This document shows positions 51,714-63,859 of a DNA stretch of 64,000 nucleotides, piece after piece (position 1 is the first letter of the stretch; the number at the start of each line of letters is the position of its first letter). Source of the stretch: Pontibacter pamirensis (GTDB lineage Bacteria > Bacteroidota > Bacteroidia > Cytophagales > Hymenobacteraceae). The notes under the pieces were generated by a model that searched no databases, was not told the origin of the DNA, and saw nothing but the letters and a program-made list of their open reading frames with translations. A program made the position numbers and the translations under genes. The DNA lies in NCBI RefSeq assembly GCF_010015475.1, contig NZ_SSNI01000019.1, positions 56,225 to 120,224 on the forward strand, written 5' to 3'.

Positions 51714-53720
51714 ATGAGATATAAATACACACCCTTATGTTTAGTTGTGGCGGCGATGTTAGGTTTTGGCCCTGTGGCGCATAGCCAGTCATCCCTTCGC
51801 AAGGCAAACAAACAATACGAGAATTACGAATTCGCTTTGGCGCTGGAAAACTACCAGGAGGCCATCCAGAAACGCACACCAGATTTAGAGACAGCCACAC
51901 GCATCGCGGATGCATACCGCCTGACGCGCCAGACAGCGCAAGCCGAAAACTGGTACGGTAAAATAGTGAAGATGACCGGCCGCGAGCCGATAAACCTGTT
52001 CTACTTTGCGGATGCACTGCGCAGCAACGGCAAATATGCAGAGGCAAAAGAGCAGTACATGGCATGGGGCGAAGAAATGCCCGACAAAGCAGAGCAGGCC
52101 CAGGAGCTGATAGAGGCAACAGAAATGGCAGCAAGATGGATGCGTCAGCCTGCTGTGGCCAAAGTAGAGCCGCTGCAAGTGCTTAATTATGCTAACTACT
52201 CCGATTTCAGCCCGATGCAGTACGGCAACAAAGGCATTATCTTCACTTCTGACAGGGGAGTGAAGCCGGTCACCGGCGATAAAAAGAAAGACCAGGCGCT
52301 ATTGCACGGCTGGACCGGCCGCCCTTATCTGCAGTTGTTTACCGCTGAGCAGGATGTGCAGGGTAACTGGGGCAACCCCATGCCACTGCAGGATGTCATC
52401 AACTCCGACTATCACAACGCTACTGCTTCTGCCGCTGAGGATGGTAAAACGCTTTACTTTACCCGCACGCAGGTAATGCAGAGAAAAATGCATGTAAATT
52501 CTGACCCAACCAGTTGGGTAAAAGCGGCCGAGCCAGAGGCGAAGGATTACGTGAACCGCCTAGAGATATTCACTGCTGAAAAGCAAGGCGGAAGCTGGAG
52601 CAACATTCAGCCTTTCGTATACAACAAGGTAGAGGAATATTCAGTAGGTCACCCCGCACTGTCACCCGATGGGCAGGTGCTGTACTTTGTGTCTGATATG
52701 CCGGGAGGTATGGGCGATACGGATGTATACTACTCCCTTCGCAAGGCCGACGGCAGCTGGGGTGAACCAATAAATGCAGGTACTGTTGTCAACACCCCGG
52801 GCCGTGAGAGTTTCCCTTATGTAGACGCCAAAGGTAAGCTGTTCTTTGCTTCTGATGGCCATGTAGGTATGGGTGGCCTTGATATCTTCTCTGCTGAGGG
52901 AACACAAGGCAACTGGCGTAAAGTTAAAAATATGGGTTACCCGGTTAACACGCCGAAGAACGACTACGGCATCATGTTTACAGAGCCGGGTAAGAAAGGG
53001 CTGCTGTCATCTAACCGCGATGCCAGCAATGGAACGGATGATATATTTACCTTCGATATCCTGAACAAGCCGGTAGTGCTTGCCATCACCACACTCGAGC
53101 GTAAGCAAGACAAGCAGAAGCGGACGGTGCAGGAGCTTCTTCCTGAAACAAGAATCGTAATGGCTCAGAAGAGTATAAAAGATTCTACTGTGTTTGTCAC
53201 AGACGAGCGCGGTAAGCACTTCTTGGATGGCAGAGCAGGGGATGCTTATACCTTTATGGGTGAGAAGCACGGTTACCTGAAAATGCAAACCACTGCAGAG
53301 GTGCCAGCATCAGCCCCTGACACCGTAGAGGTGGTGTTGCTGTTTGACAAGAATGAACTGGAGAAAGCCATTGTGCTGGAGAATATCTACTACGACCTTG
53401 ACAAGGCGGATATCCGTACGGATGCTGCAAGTGAGCTGAACAAGCTGGCCACGCTGCTGGAAAATAACCCGCAAATCGAGATTGAGCTGAGTGCCCACAC
53501 CGATAGCCGCGAGAGTCAGGATTACAACCAAATCCTTTCAGAGCGAAGAGCTCAGTCCGCTGTAGATTACCTGGTATCCAGGGGTATAGACAGAAGCAGG
53601 CTGACTGCCAAAGGCTATGGTAAAACAAGGCTGGTGAATGGTTGTGGGGATGGCGTGATATGCTCTGAGGAAGATCATCAAAAGAATCGCCGTACAGAAT
53701 TCGTCATCAAGAAAAATTAA
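51714..53720 (+). CDS. OmpA family protein with TPR and PD40 repeats
   Basis: 668 residues with a signal peptide (ends AHSQ). TPR-like helices occupy about 22-140. WD40-like PD40 blades follow, with HPALSPDGQVLYFVSDMPGG and AKGKLFFASDGHVGMGGLD. A less defined beta region leads to a C-terminal OmpA peptidoglycan-binding domain (about 555-668, with IYYDLDKADIRTDA and SAHTDSRESQDYNQILSERR). The order resembles PorE-type T9SS proteins. Third gene of the cassette, 18 bases after PorP/SprF; it may anchor the attachment complex to peptidoglycan. Confidence 0.9.
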   Translation: MRYKYTPLCLVVAAMLGFGPVAHSQSSLRKANKQYENYEFALALENYQEAIQKRTPDLETATRIADAYRLTRQTAQAENWYGKIVKMTGREPINLFYFADALRSNGKYAEAKEQYMAWGEEMPDKAEQAQELIEATEMAARWMRQPAVAKVEPLQVLNYANYSDFSPMQYGNKGIIFTSDRGVKPVTGDKKKDQALLHGWTGRPYLQLFTAEQDVQGNWGNPMPLQDVINSDYHNATASAAEDGKTLYFTRTQVMQRKMHVNSDPTSWVKAAEPEAKDYVNRLEIFTAEKQGGSWSNIQPFVYNKVEEYSVGHPALSPDGQVLYFVSDMPGGMGDTDVYYSLRKADGSWGEPINAGTVVNTPGRESFPYVDAKGKLFFASDGHVGMGGLDIFSAEGTQGNWRKVKNMGYPVNTPKNDYGIMFTEPGKKGLLSSNRDASNGTDDIFTFDILNKPVVLAITTLERKQDKQKRTVQELLPETRIVMAQKSIKDSTVFVTDERGKHFLDGRAGDAYTFMGEKHGYLKMQTTAEVPASAPDTVEVVLLFDKNELEKAIVLENIYYDLDKADIRTDAASELNKLATLLENNPQIEIELSAHTDSRESQDYNQILSERRAQSAVDYLVSRGIDRSRLTAKGYGKTRLVNGCGDGVICSEEDHQKNRRTEFVIKKN

Positions 53721-53760
53721 TACCACTATCGGCTGGGTTCATGCGCATTGCATTTTACTG

Positions 53761-53823
53761 TCTGCAGATTCCCCTCCTGGGGGTAGGGGCCCTCTTGGGA
53801 GGGGCAGGGGTGGGTTCTGCAGA
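53761..53823. repeat. G/C-rich palindromic repeat bounded by TCTGCAGA
   Basis: CCCCTCC (53771-53777) and GGGAGGGG (53797-53804) form a hairpin, followed by CAGGGGTGGG. The element is bounded at both ends by TCTGCAGA (53761-53768 and 53816-53823). CCCCTCC...GGAGGGG...GGGGTGGG elements are a familiar intergenic repeat style in Cytophagales genomes. Confidence 0.65.
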
Positions 53824-53886
53824 ACAGCTTCGTGCGCAGTATTTAGTGTGATAACGATATAATAAATCTAACAGACACCAATGAAA

Positions 53887-53920
53887 AAGAGGCTGGCCAA
53901 ATCGGTCAGCCTCTTCTTGT
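53887..53920. terminator. Terminator between the OmpA-type and sorbosone-dehydrogenase-like genes
   Basis: AAGAGGCTG (53887-53895) pairs with CAGCCTCTT (53907-53915), with inner GCC/GGT pairing and AT-rich ends. It serves the convergent genes. Confidence 0.7.
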
Positions 53921-53959
53921 TACTGGATATTTGTTTTAGTCTTTCTCTGAATCTAAAGC

Positions 53960-55144
53960 TTATTTCTTAGAAGCTACACGGTAAATAACACCATTATCAT
54001 CATCTGCTATCAGCAGTGAGCCATCCCGGTGCTGTGCTATACCTACCGGCCGCCCAAAATGGGACTTGCCATCCTCCATTAAAAATCCGGTTACAAAATC
54101 CTCAATTTGCTTAGGCTGACCGTTTTCGAAACGCACCCGCACTACTTTATACCCAACAGGTTCACTCCGGTTCCAGGAGCCGTGCAAGGTTACAAGGGCA
54201 TCTCCCCTGTACTCCTGCGGAAAGTGAGAGCCAGTGTAGAAAACGAGGTCCATAGGAGCGGAGTGTGCATCATACGTCAGTACAGGGAACTCTGTTTTCT
54301 TTGCATACTCTTCCCATGTCATGTTTTGTGGCGGCTCATCTGCCAGGTTGGCTTCGCCGTCTTCGTAAACATAAGGCCAGCCGTAGTTTCCACCATCAAC
54401 TATCTTATTGAGTTCCTCCTTCTGTGTGGTGTCTCCCAGCCAGTCGATGCCGTGGTCAAAGCCGTATAGCTCTTTAGACTGTGGGTGCCAGTCGAAGCCA
54501 ATCATATTGCGCAGGCCTTTGGCGTAAATGCGGCGGCCGGAGCCGTCGGGTTTCATCTGCACCAGCGTAGCGCTCTCTTCTCCTGTTTCTTTGCAGGCGT
54601 TGCAGGTGCTTCCTACAGATACATACAACATGCCGTCAGGCCCAAACTCAATCGTGCGGTTGGCATGCTGGCCCCCGGCAGGAAAATTTGTGGCAACGGT
54701 TTTCAACTCGCCCAATGTGCCGTCTTTGTTAATGTCGGCCGAGTAAATGTCATACACTGTCATCAGGTAAGCTTTACCATCGCGGATTGCAATGCCGTGC
54801 ATCTGGTCTTTTGTCGCAACCACTTTCTGCTGGTCTGCTTTTCCGTCGTTGTTTGTGTCGCGGAGCATGGTCACAGTGCCTTTGTCGCGGTCAGTGGCGT
54901 ATACTGTGCCGTCGGAGTTAACTGCCAGCATGCGCGGCTTGTTCAGGTTTTCAGCAAACTTAGTTATCGTAAAGCCGGCGGGTACCTTCAATTGGCGTAC
55001 CCGTTCGTCGGTGGCGGGTACTTTAACAGGTTTATAAATATGCCCTTCCATGGAGGCAGTTATAGGCTGACCGCTGTTTTGTGCCGTGGCAGCCGAAAAA
55101 GTAAAGGCTAAGCCTATTGCCAAGGCGGTGTTAAATGTTTTCAT
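53960..55144 (-). CDS. PQQ-type sorbosone dehydrogenase-like beta-propeller
   Basis: 394 residues from the ATG complementary to 55142-55144, which opens a signal peptide (ends AATAQ). The six-bladed propeller of soluble glucose/sorbosone dehydrogenases is indicated by KVPAGFTITKFAENLNKPRM, GQHANRTIEFGPDGMLYVSVGS, CNACKETG, GLRNMIGFDWHPQSKELYG and a C-terminal SLLIADDDNGVIYRV. Such proteins oxidise sugars with PQQ, though many Bacteroidota relatives have unproven cofactors. It is periplasmic. It is divergent from a TonB receptor, which may or may not be related. Confidence 0.87.
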   Translation of the reverse strand: MKTFNTALAIGLAFTFSAATAQNSGQPITASMEGHIYKPVKVPATDERVRQLKVPAGFTITKFAENLNKPRMLAVNSDGTVYATDRDKGTVTMLRDTNNDGKADQQKVVATKDQMHGIAIRDGKAYLMTVYDIYSADINKDGTLGELKTVATNFPAGGQHANRTIEFGPDGMLYVSVGSTCNACKETGEESATLVQMKPDGSGRRIYAKGLRNMIGFDWHPQSKELYGFDHGIDWLGDTTQKEELNKIVDGGNYGWPYVYEDGEANLADEPPQNMTWEEYAKKTEFPVLTYDAHSAPMDLVFYTGSHFPQEYRGDALVTLHGSWNRSEPVGYKVVRVRFENGQPKQIEDFVTGFLMEDGKSHFGRPVGIAQHRDGSLLIADDDNGVIYRVASKK

Positions 55145-55336
55145 AGTTTTACTTTGTGTCTTGTATCGTAGCGGCATCCTGGAACAAGATGCTTTATGGT
55201 TGATTCCTATCTATAACTTGAAGTCTGAAGAATTGTTACAGGCAGACATGAAGGGTACTTTTGCTACAGGTTGTAAAACAGTGCTCAAACTTTGAGTAGC
55301 TTCTTCCGTTTTGAGATTATTACTAAACATTATCTG

Positions 55337-57628
55337 ATGAAGATTTCTTTACCTCTATTCTCCTTTTTCCTCTTTATTTTAATGGTTTTTCTACCGCAGG
55401 CGCTGCTGGCCCAGCGGCTTGTGAGTGGCCGGGTGCTGGACGCCCGAAGTGAATTACCACTGGAAGGTGTTACCGTTACGGCTAGTACCGGGGAGCAGGC
55501 TGTAACAAATGAGCTGGGTGACTTTGGCTTATCTGTGTCGGAAAGAGCAAGAAGGCTAGTCTTCAGTTACCTCGGCTACACAACACAGCGAACAACAATT
55601 CCCCCGGCCGGAGAGGAACTACGCGTGCTCCTGGAGCCTAGCGCTGCCAGTTTGCAGGAGGTAGTAATAACAGGGTATGAAAGCAACCGGCCCTTGCTGC
55701 AAACAGCCGGCGCCGTGAGTTTGATAGATCGGGAGGTGATAGAGCGCTTCGACGAGAGCTCCATTGTAAGAGCCGTGAACACAGTGCCGGGTGTGCGGAT
55801 GGAGGAGCGGGCTCCCGCCAGTTACCGCCTTTCTATCCGGGGAAGTACCCTGCGTTCGCCCTATGGTATCCGGAATGTGAAGGTGTACTACGATGGTATA
55901 CCCTTTACAGAAGCCAATGGCACGACAGCCCTGAACCTGATGGATGCTGCTAATATTGGAAGAATTGAAGTGCTGAAGGGGCCTGCAGGTAGTATTTACG
56001 GTGCCGGTACAGGCGGTACCGTGTTGTTGGAACCTAGACGTGCCGCTACCGGAGAAAGCGCTTTGAAGGTTGGTGCCACCACAGGCTCCTATGGTTTTAG
56101 GCGGTACTCGGCCACCGCTGGCTTCGGCACAGAGAAAGCTAATGTGCTGGTGCAGTATGCAAAACAGCAGTATGATGGCTATCGCCCGCAATCAGCCATT
56201 GACCGTGATGTGTTGTTGATCACCTCGGAATTTTACCCTTCCGAGAAAAGAACAGTCGGGGCAAATATCATTTACTCCAATCTATACTATGAACTTCCCG
56301 GTGGGCTGACGCAGGAGCAGTATGACGAAAACCCACGGCAGGCACGGGGCGGCATGTTTGGCAGCGAAGCACAGAATGCTTCCATGAACCAGGAGGGTAT
56401 TAATGTAGGCGTAAAGCAGGAGTACAGGTTCAATGACCAGTTCCGGAACAACACCGTGTTGTATGGGCTGCACCGCTTCAGGAACCATCCTTTCAACACT
56501 GACTATGAGCGCAACGCCAGCCAGGAATTCGGTGGTCGCACCAGTTTTGTTTACGATATGAACCTCGGAAGTGTAGGAGCTGCTTTTACAGTAGGAGGCG
56601 AGTTCCAGCGGGGCTTTGAGGCATCCCGCACCTATGACAACAACGGCGGCGAACCCGGCGCCCTCCGCTCCGACGACGAAGTGGTGGCAAAGTCAGGTTT
56701 CCTGTTTGCCCAGGCTGAGTTTGAACTGCCTGCCGGTATCATTGCCACCGCAGCGCTTAGCTTGAACGACACCCGCTACGAAATAACCCGGCTGCAACAG
56801 GTAGCCACCGGCGATTACATATATACCCGTAACTTTGAGGCCGAACTTTCTCCAAGAATTGCCCTGCTGAAGCAGTTTTCTAATAATATATCGGTTCATG
56901 CCAGCGTAAGTTCAGGTTTTTCTCCACCCACAGAAGAGGAGATACTCACCTCTAACGGTATTTTAAACGAGGATTTAGAGGCAGAGCGAGGCACAAACTA
57001 TGAAGTAGGCGTACGCGGGTTTGCTTTGGCAGACAAGCTGAGCTTTGATGTGGCAGCCTTTTATTTCCGGCTGAGTGAGACTATTGTGAGCCGACAGGAT
57101 GTGTCGAGTGTGGCTGTGTTTCGGAATGTGGGTTCCACAAATCAGAAAGGAATCGAGACGAGTATAGGCTACACATTCATAGATAAGCCGGAGCAGACGC
57201 TAAGTTTACTCAAGGCTTGGACCAGCTATACCTATAACCATTTCCGTTTTGACGAATACCAACGGGACGAAGACAACTTCTCCGGCAACAGGCTGACCGG
57301 CACAGCGCCACACGCTGCCGTTGCAGGCCTCGACCTCAACACCAGCCTAGGGTTTTACTTAAATGCAACAGGCACTTACGTGGATGAAATTCCACTGAAT
57401 GACGCCAACACGGTATACGCCGACAGCTATTTAGTATTGGGAGCACGGGCTGGCTTTAAGCGGCAACTCGGCTACCACATCGGGTTGGAGGTATTTGGAG
57501 GAGTGGACAACCTTACAGATGAAAAGTACAGCCTCGGGAATGACCTGAACGCCTTTGGCGGTCGCTATTTCCAGCCTGCCCCCGACCGCAACTACTATGG
57601 CGGTATCAATATCAGCTACAAGTTATAG
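55337..57628 (+). CDS. TonB-dependent outer-membrane receptor
   Basis: 763 residues from the ATG at 55337, which opens a signal peptide (ends LLAQ). A carboxypeptidase-regulatory-like domain (about 22-100, VSGRVLDARSELPLEGVTV) precedes the TonB plug (about 110-230, EVVITGYESNRPLL and IEVLKGPAGSIYGAGTGG) and a barrel ending NYYGGINISYKL. It looks like a FecA/siderophore-type receptor rather than SusC, and no SusD partner is present. The ligand is unknown. It is divergent from the sorbosone dehydrogenase-like gene over a 192-base gap. Confidence 0.92.
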   Translation: MKISLPLFSFFLFILMVFLPQALLAQRLVSGRVLDARSELPLEGVTVTASTGEQAVTNELGDFGLSVSERARRLVFSYLGYTTQRTTIPPAGEELRVLLEPSAASLQEVVITGYESNRPLLQTAGAVSLIDREVIERFDESSIVRAVNTVPGVRMEERAPASYRLSIRGSTLRSPYGIRNVKVYYDGIPFTEANGTTALNLMDAANIGRIEVLKGPAGSIYGAGTGGTVLLEPRRAATGESALKVGATTGSYGFRRYSATAGFGTEKANVLVQYAKQQYDGYRPQSAIDRDVLLITSEFYPSEKRTVGANIIYSNLYYELPGGLTQEQYDENPRQARGGMFGSEAQNASMNQEGINVGVKQEYRFNDQFRNNTVLYGLHRFRNHPFNTDYERNASQEFGGRTSFVYDMNLGSVGAAFTVGGEFQRGFEASRTYDNNGGEPGALRSDDEVVAKSGFLFAQAEFELPAGIIATAALSLNDTRYEITRLQQVATGDYIYTRNFEAELSPRIALLKQFSNNISVHASVSSGFSPPTEEEILTSNGILNEDLEAERGTNYEVGVRGFALADKLSFDVAAFYFRLSETIVSRQDVSSVAVFRNVGSTNQKGIETSIGYTFIDKPEQTLSLLKAWTSYTYNHFRFDEYQRDEDNFSGNRLTGTAPHAAVAGLDLNTSLGFYLNATGTYVDEIPLNDANTVYADSYLVLGARAGFKRQLGYHIGLEVFGGVDNLTDEKYSLGNDLNAFGGRYFQPAPDRNYYGGINISYKL

Positions 57629-57639
57629 GCCTGATAGCC

Positions 57640-58248
57640 TTAGGGGGCTATATCTGGTGTTGGCGGAAAGCGTGACATGATGTTTGCCACAACTACCGGA
57701 ATATAAGAATTATCCAGAGCAGCAGGGTCTATGTCGGAGCCTACCCAGCCGCGCCAGATTAGTTGGTTTGTGGTTGGGTCGATAAGATCGATAACGAGTG
57801 TGCCGATGTCATACCTTCTTATATCCATATAGTTTGGCACACCTGCATAACTGTAACGGTAGCGGTACCCATACCAGTAGGCGTAGCCATAGCCTGGTGG
57901 CAGGTTATAATCCTGCACCAGAAGTGCAGTATCAACAGCAATATCGTAAGCCACCAGCAAGTCAGGAGTTCCCTCTACCATTAGGTTTAGCCCTTGTTTT
58001 ACAAGCTCACTGGCCACGGCTCCCTTTACTCTATCATCTACAAGTGTACTGAATGCAGGACCTGAACCTCCTGCAACAGGAGTCGGCACCTCTGCTCTGT
58101 ACCAGCCAAAGGTGCGGTACTTTCTGTAATTTACAGTTGGGTCATATGCATACTGTACATCTGCCAACGGAATGCGGGCACAGCCGGCCAAAGACAGCAG
58201 GGTGATAAGCAGCAGGAAAAAGGTGCCAGAGGGTGTGGCTTTTATCAT
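57640..58248 (-). CDS. DUF4136 domain lipoprotein
   Basis: 202 residues with lipobox LAGC. The mature part fits DUF4136: VNYRKYRTFGWYRAE, VDDRVKGAVASELVKQGL, DLLVAYDIAVDTALL, a Tyr/Gly-rich loop (YGYAYWYGYRYRYSY), then GTLVIDLIDPTTNQLIWRG and a C-terminal helix. The family is of unknown function and envelope-located. It is convergent with the TonB receptor: the stops are 11 bases apart. Confidence 0.9.
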   Translation of the reverse strand: MIKATPSGTFFLLLITLLSLAGCARIPLADVQYAYDPTVNYRKYRTFGWYRAEVPTPVAGGSGPAFSTLVDDRVKGAVASELVKQGLNLMVEGTPDLLVAYDIAVDTALLVQDYNLPPGYGYAYWYGYRYRYSYAGVPNYMDIRRYDIGTLVIDLIDPTTNQLIWRGWVGSDIDPAALDNSYIPVVVANIMSRFPPTPDIAP

Positions 58249-58434
58249 TTCAGACTTCTATTTATTTTCTAAATGATATAACGAGGTATATGCTGTAGCT
58301 GTTGTAACCGCGCCAACAACAGTGCCTACAGCACCGGAATATACAAAATATTGAATGATTGTTCTAACTATTCCTGCTACACATGCTTTAGTCTAATTTT
58401 TATATAGGAGACGCTCTTTTGAGACAAGCACAAA

Positions 58435-58470
58435 AAAGCCCCGCAGCAGTTTTTGTTACGGGGCTTTCTA
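58435..58470 (-). terminator. Terminator after gcvP
   Basis: AAAGCCCCG (58435-58443) pairs with CGGGGCTTT (58459-58467), with a run of A before it giving a U tail on the minus strand. It lies 25 bases past the gcvP stop. Confidence 0.8.
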
Positions 58471-58494
58471 TATTAACAGGAGTTTCGTATTGGC

Positions 58495-61413
<2,919 letters not shown>

Positions 61414-61646
61414 AACGGAATATAGATTGGGAATTATGGGTTGCAAATAGTAGAAAGCAGCGGACCTCCGCCATTCTCAGTAATTTTCTACAAAAGTAAT
61501 AGTAATTGTTTATTATATTGAAGCATCAAAACTAAATAGTTAGGGCTTTCACCTGCTATCCGTTGCTACTTACAAGGTATTGCATCTATGTGCAATACAG
61601 CCTTTCAACTATAACAGGTAAAAGCGCTTTTTGCTTGCTTTAATCT

Positions 61647-61658
61647 AACAAATTTGTT
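61647..61658. promoter_or_regulatory. Palindrome AACAAATTTGTT before the LYS1-like gene
   Basis: A perfect 12-base palindrome, 28 bases before the start codon at 61686. AT-rich palindromes of this length can arise by chance, so it is only a candidate operator. Confidence 0.35.
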
Positions 61659-61685
61659 TCATCAACAATTCAAAAGGGCATATCC

Positions 61686-62930
61686 ATGGGCAAAACTAAA
61701 ATTGGCGTTGTGAAGGAAGGGAAAACACCGACAGACAAGCGCGTACCGCTTACCCCAAAAAAGTGTGTGGAAGCGCTGGAGAAGTTTCCGGAGATGGAGA
61801 TTGTGGTGCAGTCCAGTGATGTCCGAAGTTTTGCCGACGCTGAGTATGCCGAGTTGGGGATTCCGGTGCAGCAGGACCTGCACGACTGCGATATTCTGCT
61901 TGGTGTAAAAGAAGTGCCTATTGACCTGCTCATTCCCAACAAGACCTATTTCTTCTTCTCCCATACGATAAAGAAGCAACCGCAAAATGCCGGACTGCTG
62001 CGCGCCATCCTCGACAAGAACATTACGCTGATAGACTATGAAACCCTGAAAACCCCACAGGGGCAGCGGGTAGTAGCTTTTGGCCGTTACGCAGGTATAG
62101 TAGGAGCTTATAACGGTATGCTGATTTATGGCAAAAAGTGGAAACTGTTCAACCTGAAGCCCGCTTACCTGTGCCATGAGATGGAGGATATGCAGGAGGA
62201 GTTCTTTAAAGTGAAGTTGCCGCCGGTAAAAATTGCCATAACAGGAGGAGGGCGTGTGGCCAGCGGTGCGATGGAGGTGCTGGATAAAATGGGAATAAAA
62301 AAGGTGAGTGTGTTTGACTACCTGTACAAGCAATTCACCGAGCCGGTTTACGCCCAACTGCATTCCGGTGACTACAATATGCGCCCGGATGTGGAAGTGT
62401 GGGACTCACCTGACTTTTATACCAATCCACACTTATATAAGAGTACGTTCCGTAAATTCACCCGCGTGACCGACCTGCTGCTGGCCTGCGCTTACTGGCA
62501 TCCAAATGCACCCAAATTGTTCACAGAAGAGGAGGCACGCCAGCCAGATTTCAGAATTAATACCATCGCAGACATTACCTGCGATGTCAACGGTTCTATT
62601 CCCACCACCAAGCGCTCCACTACCATACAGGACCCCGCTTTTGATTATAATCCTGATACAGGAGAACTGGAACCAGCCTACAGCCGCCCGGAAAACATTA
62701 CCGTTATGGCCGTGGATAACCTGCCCTGTGAGTTACCGCGCAATGCCTCCCGCGACTTCGGCCGCCACCTGATTGACAATGTGTTTCCGCACCTCTTCAA
62801 CGGAGATGCAGAAGGCATACTGGAGCGCGGCACCATTGCCAAAGACGGGAAACTTACGCCCCGTTATAGTTACTTGCAGGAGTATGCTGATAGCGCTACT
62901 ACAGGTAAACAGAAGCAAGAGGTGGCATAG
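61686..62930 (+). CDS. LYS1-like saccharopine/alanine dehydrogenase family oxidoreductase
   Basis: 414 residues. The N-terminal alanine dehydrogenase/PNT-type domain opens with KIGVVKEGKTPTDKRVPLTP, with the His of FFSHTIKKQ and YETLK typical of the group. The NAD(P) fold has the Gly-rich ITGGGRVASGAME near residues 182-194. DITCDVNGSIP and AVDNLPCELPRNAS match Bacteroidota proteins annotated as NAD(P)-dependent oxidoreductases related to yeast saccharopine dehydrogenase (LYS1). It may act on lysine or saccharopine, but bacterial members are not all characterised. It is cytoplasmic and divergent from gcvP. Confidence 0.85.
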   Translation: MGKTKIGVVKEGKTPTDKRVPLTPKKCVEALEKFPEMEIVVQSSDVRSFADAEYAELGIPVQQDLHDCDILLGVKEVPIDLLIPNKTYFFFSHTIKKQPQNAGLLRAILDKNITLIDYETLKTPQGQRVVAFGRYAGIVGAYNGMLIYGKKWKLFNLKPAYLCHEMEDMQEEFFKVKLPPVKIAITGGGRVASGAMEVLDKMGIKKVSVFDYLYKQFTEPVYAQLHSGDYNMRPDVEVWDSPDFYTNPHLYKSTFRKFTRVTDLLLACAYWHPNAPKLFTEEEARQPDFRINTIADITCDVNGSIPTTKRSTTIQDPAFDYNPDTGELEPAYSRPENITVMAVDNLPCELPRNASRDFGRHLIDNVFPHLFNGDAEGILERGTIAKDGKLTPRYSYLQEYADSATTGKQKQEVA

Positions 62931-63303
62931 CCAAAACTCTAGAAACCTTCTGATGCACGGGAATCTCTGTGGCATACCTGACTGTTATTCCCCAGTGCCT
63001 GAGACGCAGGGCACCAAAGAGAAGTAGAATTCATCACTATAGTTAAACTCTGGCAGTAGAACTCCGGGCGACAGGGGAAGTGCTTATCCCCGATTGCCGG
63101 CCCTCAAGAGAGGCAGGAAGCAGCAAAGCAGCGCGGGGCAACCCAAAGGAAAGTGTACCAGGCCCGCCTCCTCGCGCAGATTCAGGGGGCCTCGTGCAGC
63201 CCGGGCAAGAAAAGCATTGAATTTCCTGTAAAAATTTCCCCCGCAGTATCAGTTAGTTGCGTTTCTGAGGCTATATAATGAGCGCTTTTCTTACATGCTC
63301 CGC

Positions 63304-63333
63304 TTGCGGATAGATGAAAGATTACTACTTTTG
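63304..63333 (+). promoter_or_regulatory. rRNA promoter P1
   Basis: TTG (63304-63306), 19 bases, then TACTTTTG (63326-63333), followed by CATCCCC. First of four tandem promoters. Confidence 0.8.
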
Positions 63334-63404
63334 CATCCCCGTTCGGCAGGGACGGGACAAGAGAGGGTGAGAGGGCAGCGAGGAAATAAAACTTCCCCTG
63401 CTGC

Positions 63405-63434
63405 TTGCAAAGCGGGAAAAGCTTCCTACCTTTG
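63405..63434 (+). promoter_or_regulatory. rRNA promoter P2
   Basis: TTG (63405-63407), 19 bases, then TACCTTTG (63427-63434), followed by CATCCCG. The spacer contains GCGGGAAAAG, similar to that of P4. Confidence 0.85.
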
Positions 63435-63538
63435 CATCCCGTTTCGGCAGGAGGCGGTCAGGAAGTGGGGTTGTTAACACAGGCTCCCCGGACTAAAGAA
63501 GAAGGAGAGAAAGAGAAGAATATACTTCTCCTTGGGTA

Positions 63539-63568
63539 TTGCGGAAAGGGAAACATTTCGTACCTTTG
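63539..63568 (+). promoter_or_regulatory. rRNA promoter P3
   Basis: TTG (63539-63541), 19 bases, then TACCTTTG (63561-63568), followed by CAACCCG. Confidence 0.85.
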
Positions 63569-63631
63569 CAACCCGCTTCAGAAGGAAGGGGAAGAAAAGA
63601 GAGACAGGAAAATAAACTCCTTATTTTTTCA

Positions 63632-63661
63632 TTGCGAATCGGGAAAAGGTTCTTACCTTTG
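63632..63661 (+). promoter_or_regulatory. rRNA promoter P4
   Basis: TTG (63632-63634), 19 bases, then TACCTTTG (63654-63661), followed by CATCCGC. It is nearest the 16S gene, leaving a leader of about 260 bases. Confidence 0.85.
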
Positions 63662-63762
63662 CATCCGCTTCCGGAAACAAGGCGACAGGCCCTGCGGAAC
63701 AACACTGAAAACACCGGCATCGTGAGATGCCCTACGGAAAAGAAAGATGTTCTTTTCGCTAC

Positions 63763-63773
63763 GTTCTTTGAGA
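63763..63773 (+). promoter_or_regulatory. boxA-like antitermination site
   Basis: GTTCTTTGAGA resembles the boxA element of rRNA leaders (core CTTTGA in place of the E. coli CTTTAA), where Nus factors bind to stop early termination. It is 160 bases before the 16S start, a usual location. Confidence 0.55.
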
Positions 63774-63839
63774 GATTGATTGAGACAGAAAATTTAAGGT
63801 AATCCGCGCGGGTGATTGTTGAAATCAGCTGCGTCAGCT

Positions 63840-63859
63840 CCTTCCCCTCACGGGGAAGG
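63840..63859 (+). other. Perfect hairpin in the 16S leader
   Basis: CCTTCCCC (63840-63847) pairs with GGGGAAGG (63852-63859) around TCAC, followed by more G. It may be an RNA processing stem or an interspersed G/C-rich palindrome that settled in the leader. Confidence 0.5.

Noticed and set aside
61414..61500. Possible glycine riboswitch before gcvP
   Set aside because: The leader is too short (about 70 bases if the -7 element at 61491-61498 is used), and I could not match the conserved glycine-aptamer core; only a small GCGG/CCGC hairpin is seen.
63272..63280. TATATAAT resembling an E. coli-type -10 box upstream of P1
   Set aside because: No -35-like element at 17 bases, and the Bacteroidota primary sigma factor uses TAnnTTTG.
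63295..63802. Overlapping open frames in the rRNA leader
   Set aside because: They run across the four promoters, and their repeated SYLCI-like phrases come from the repeated promoter DNA.
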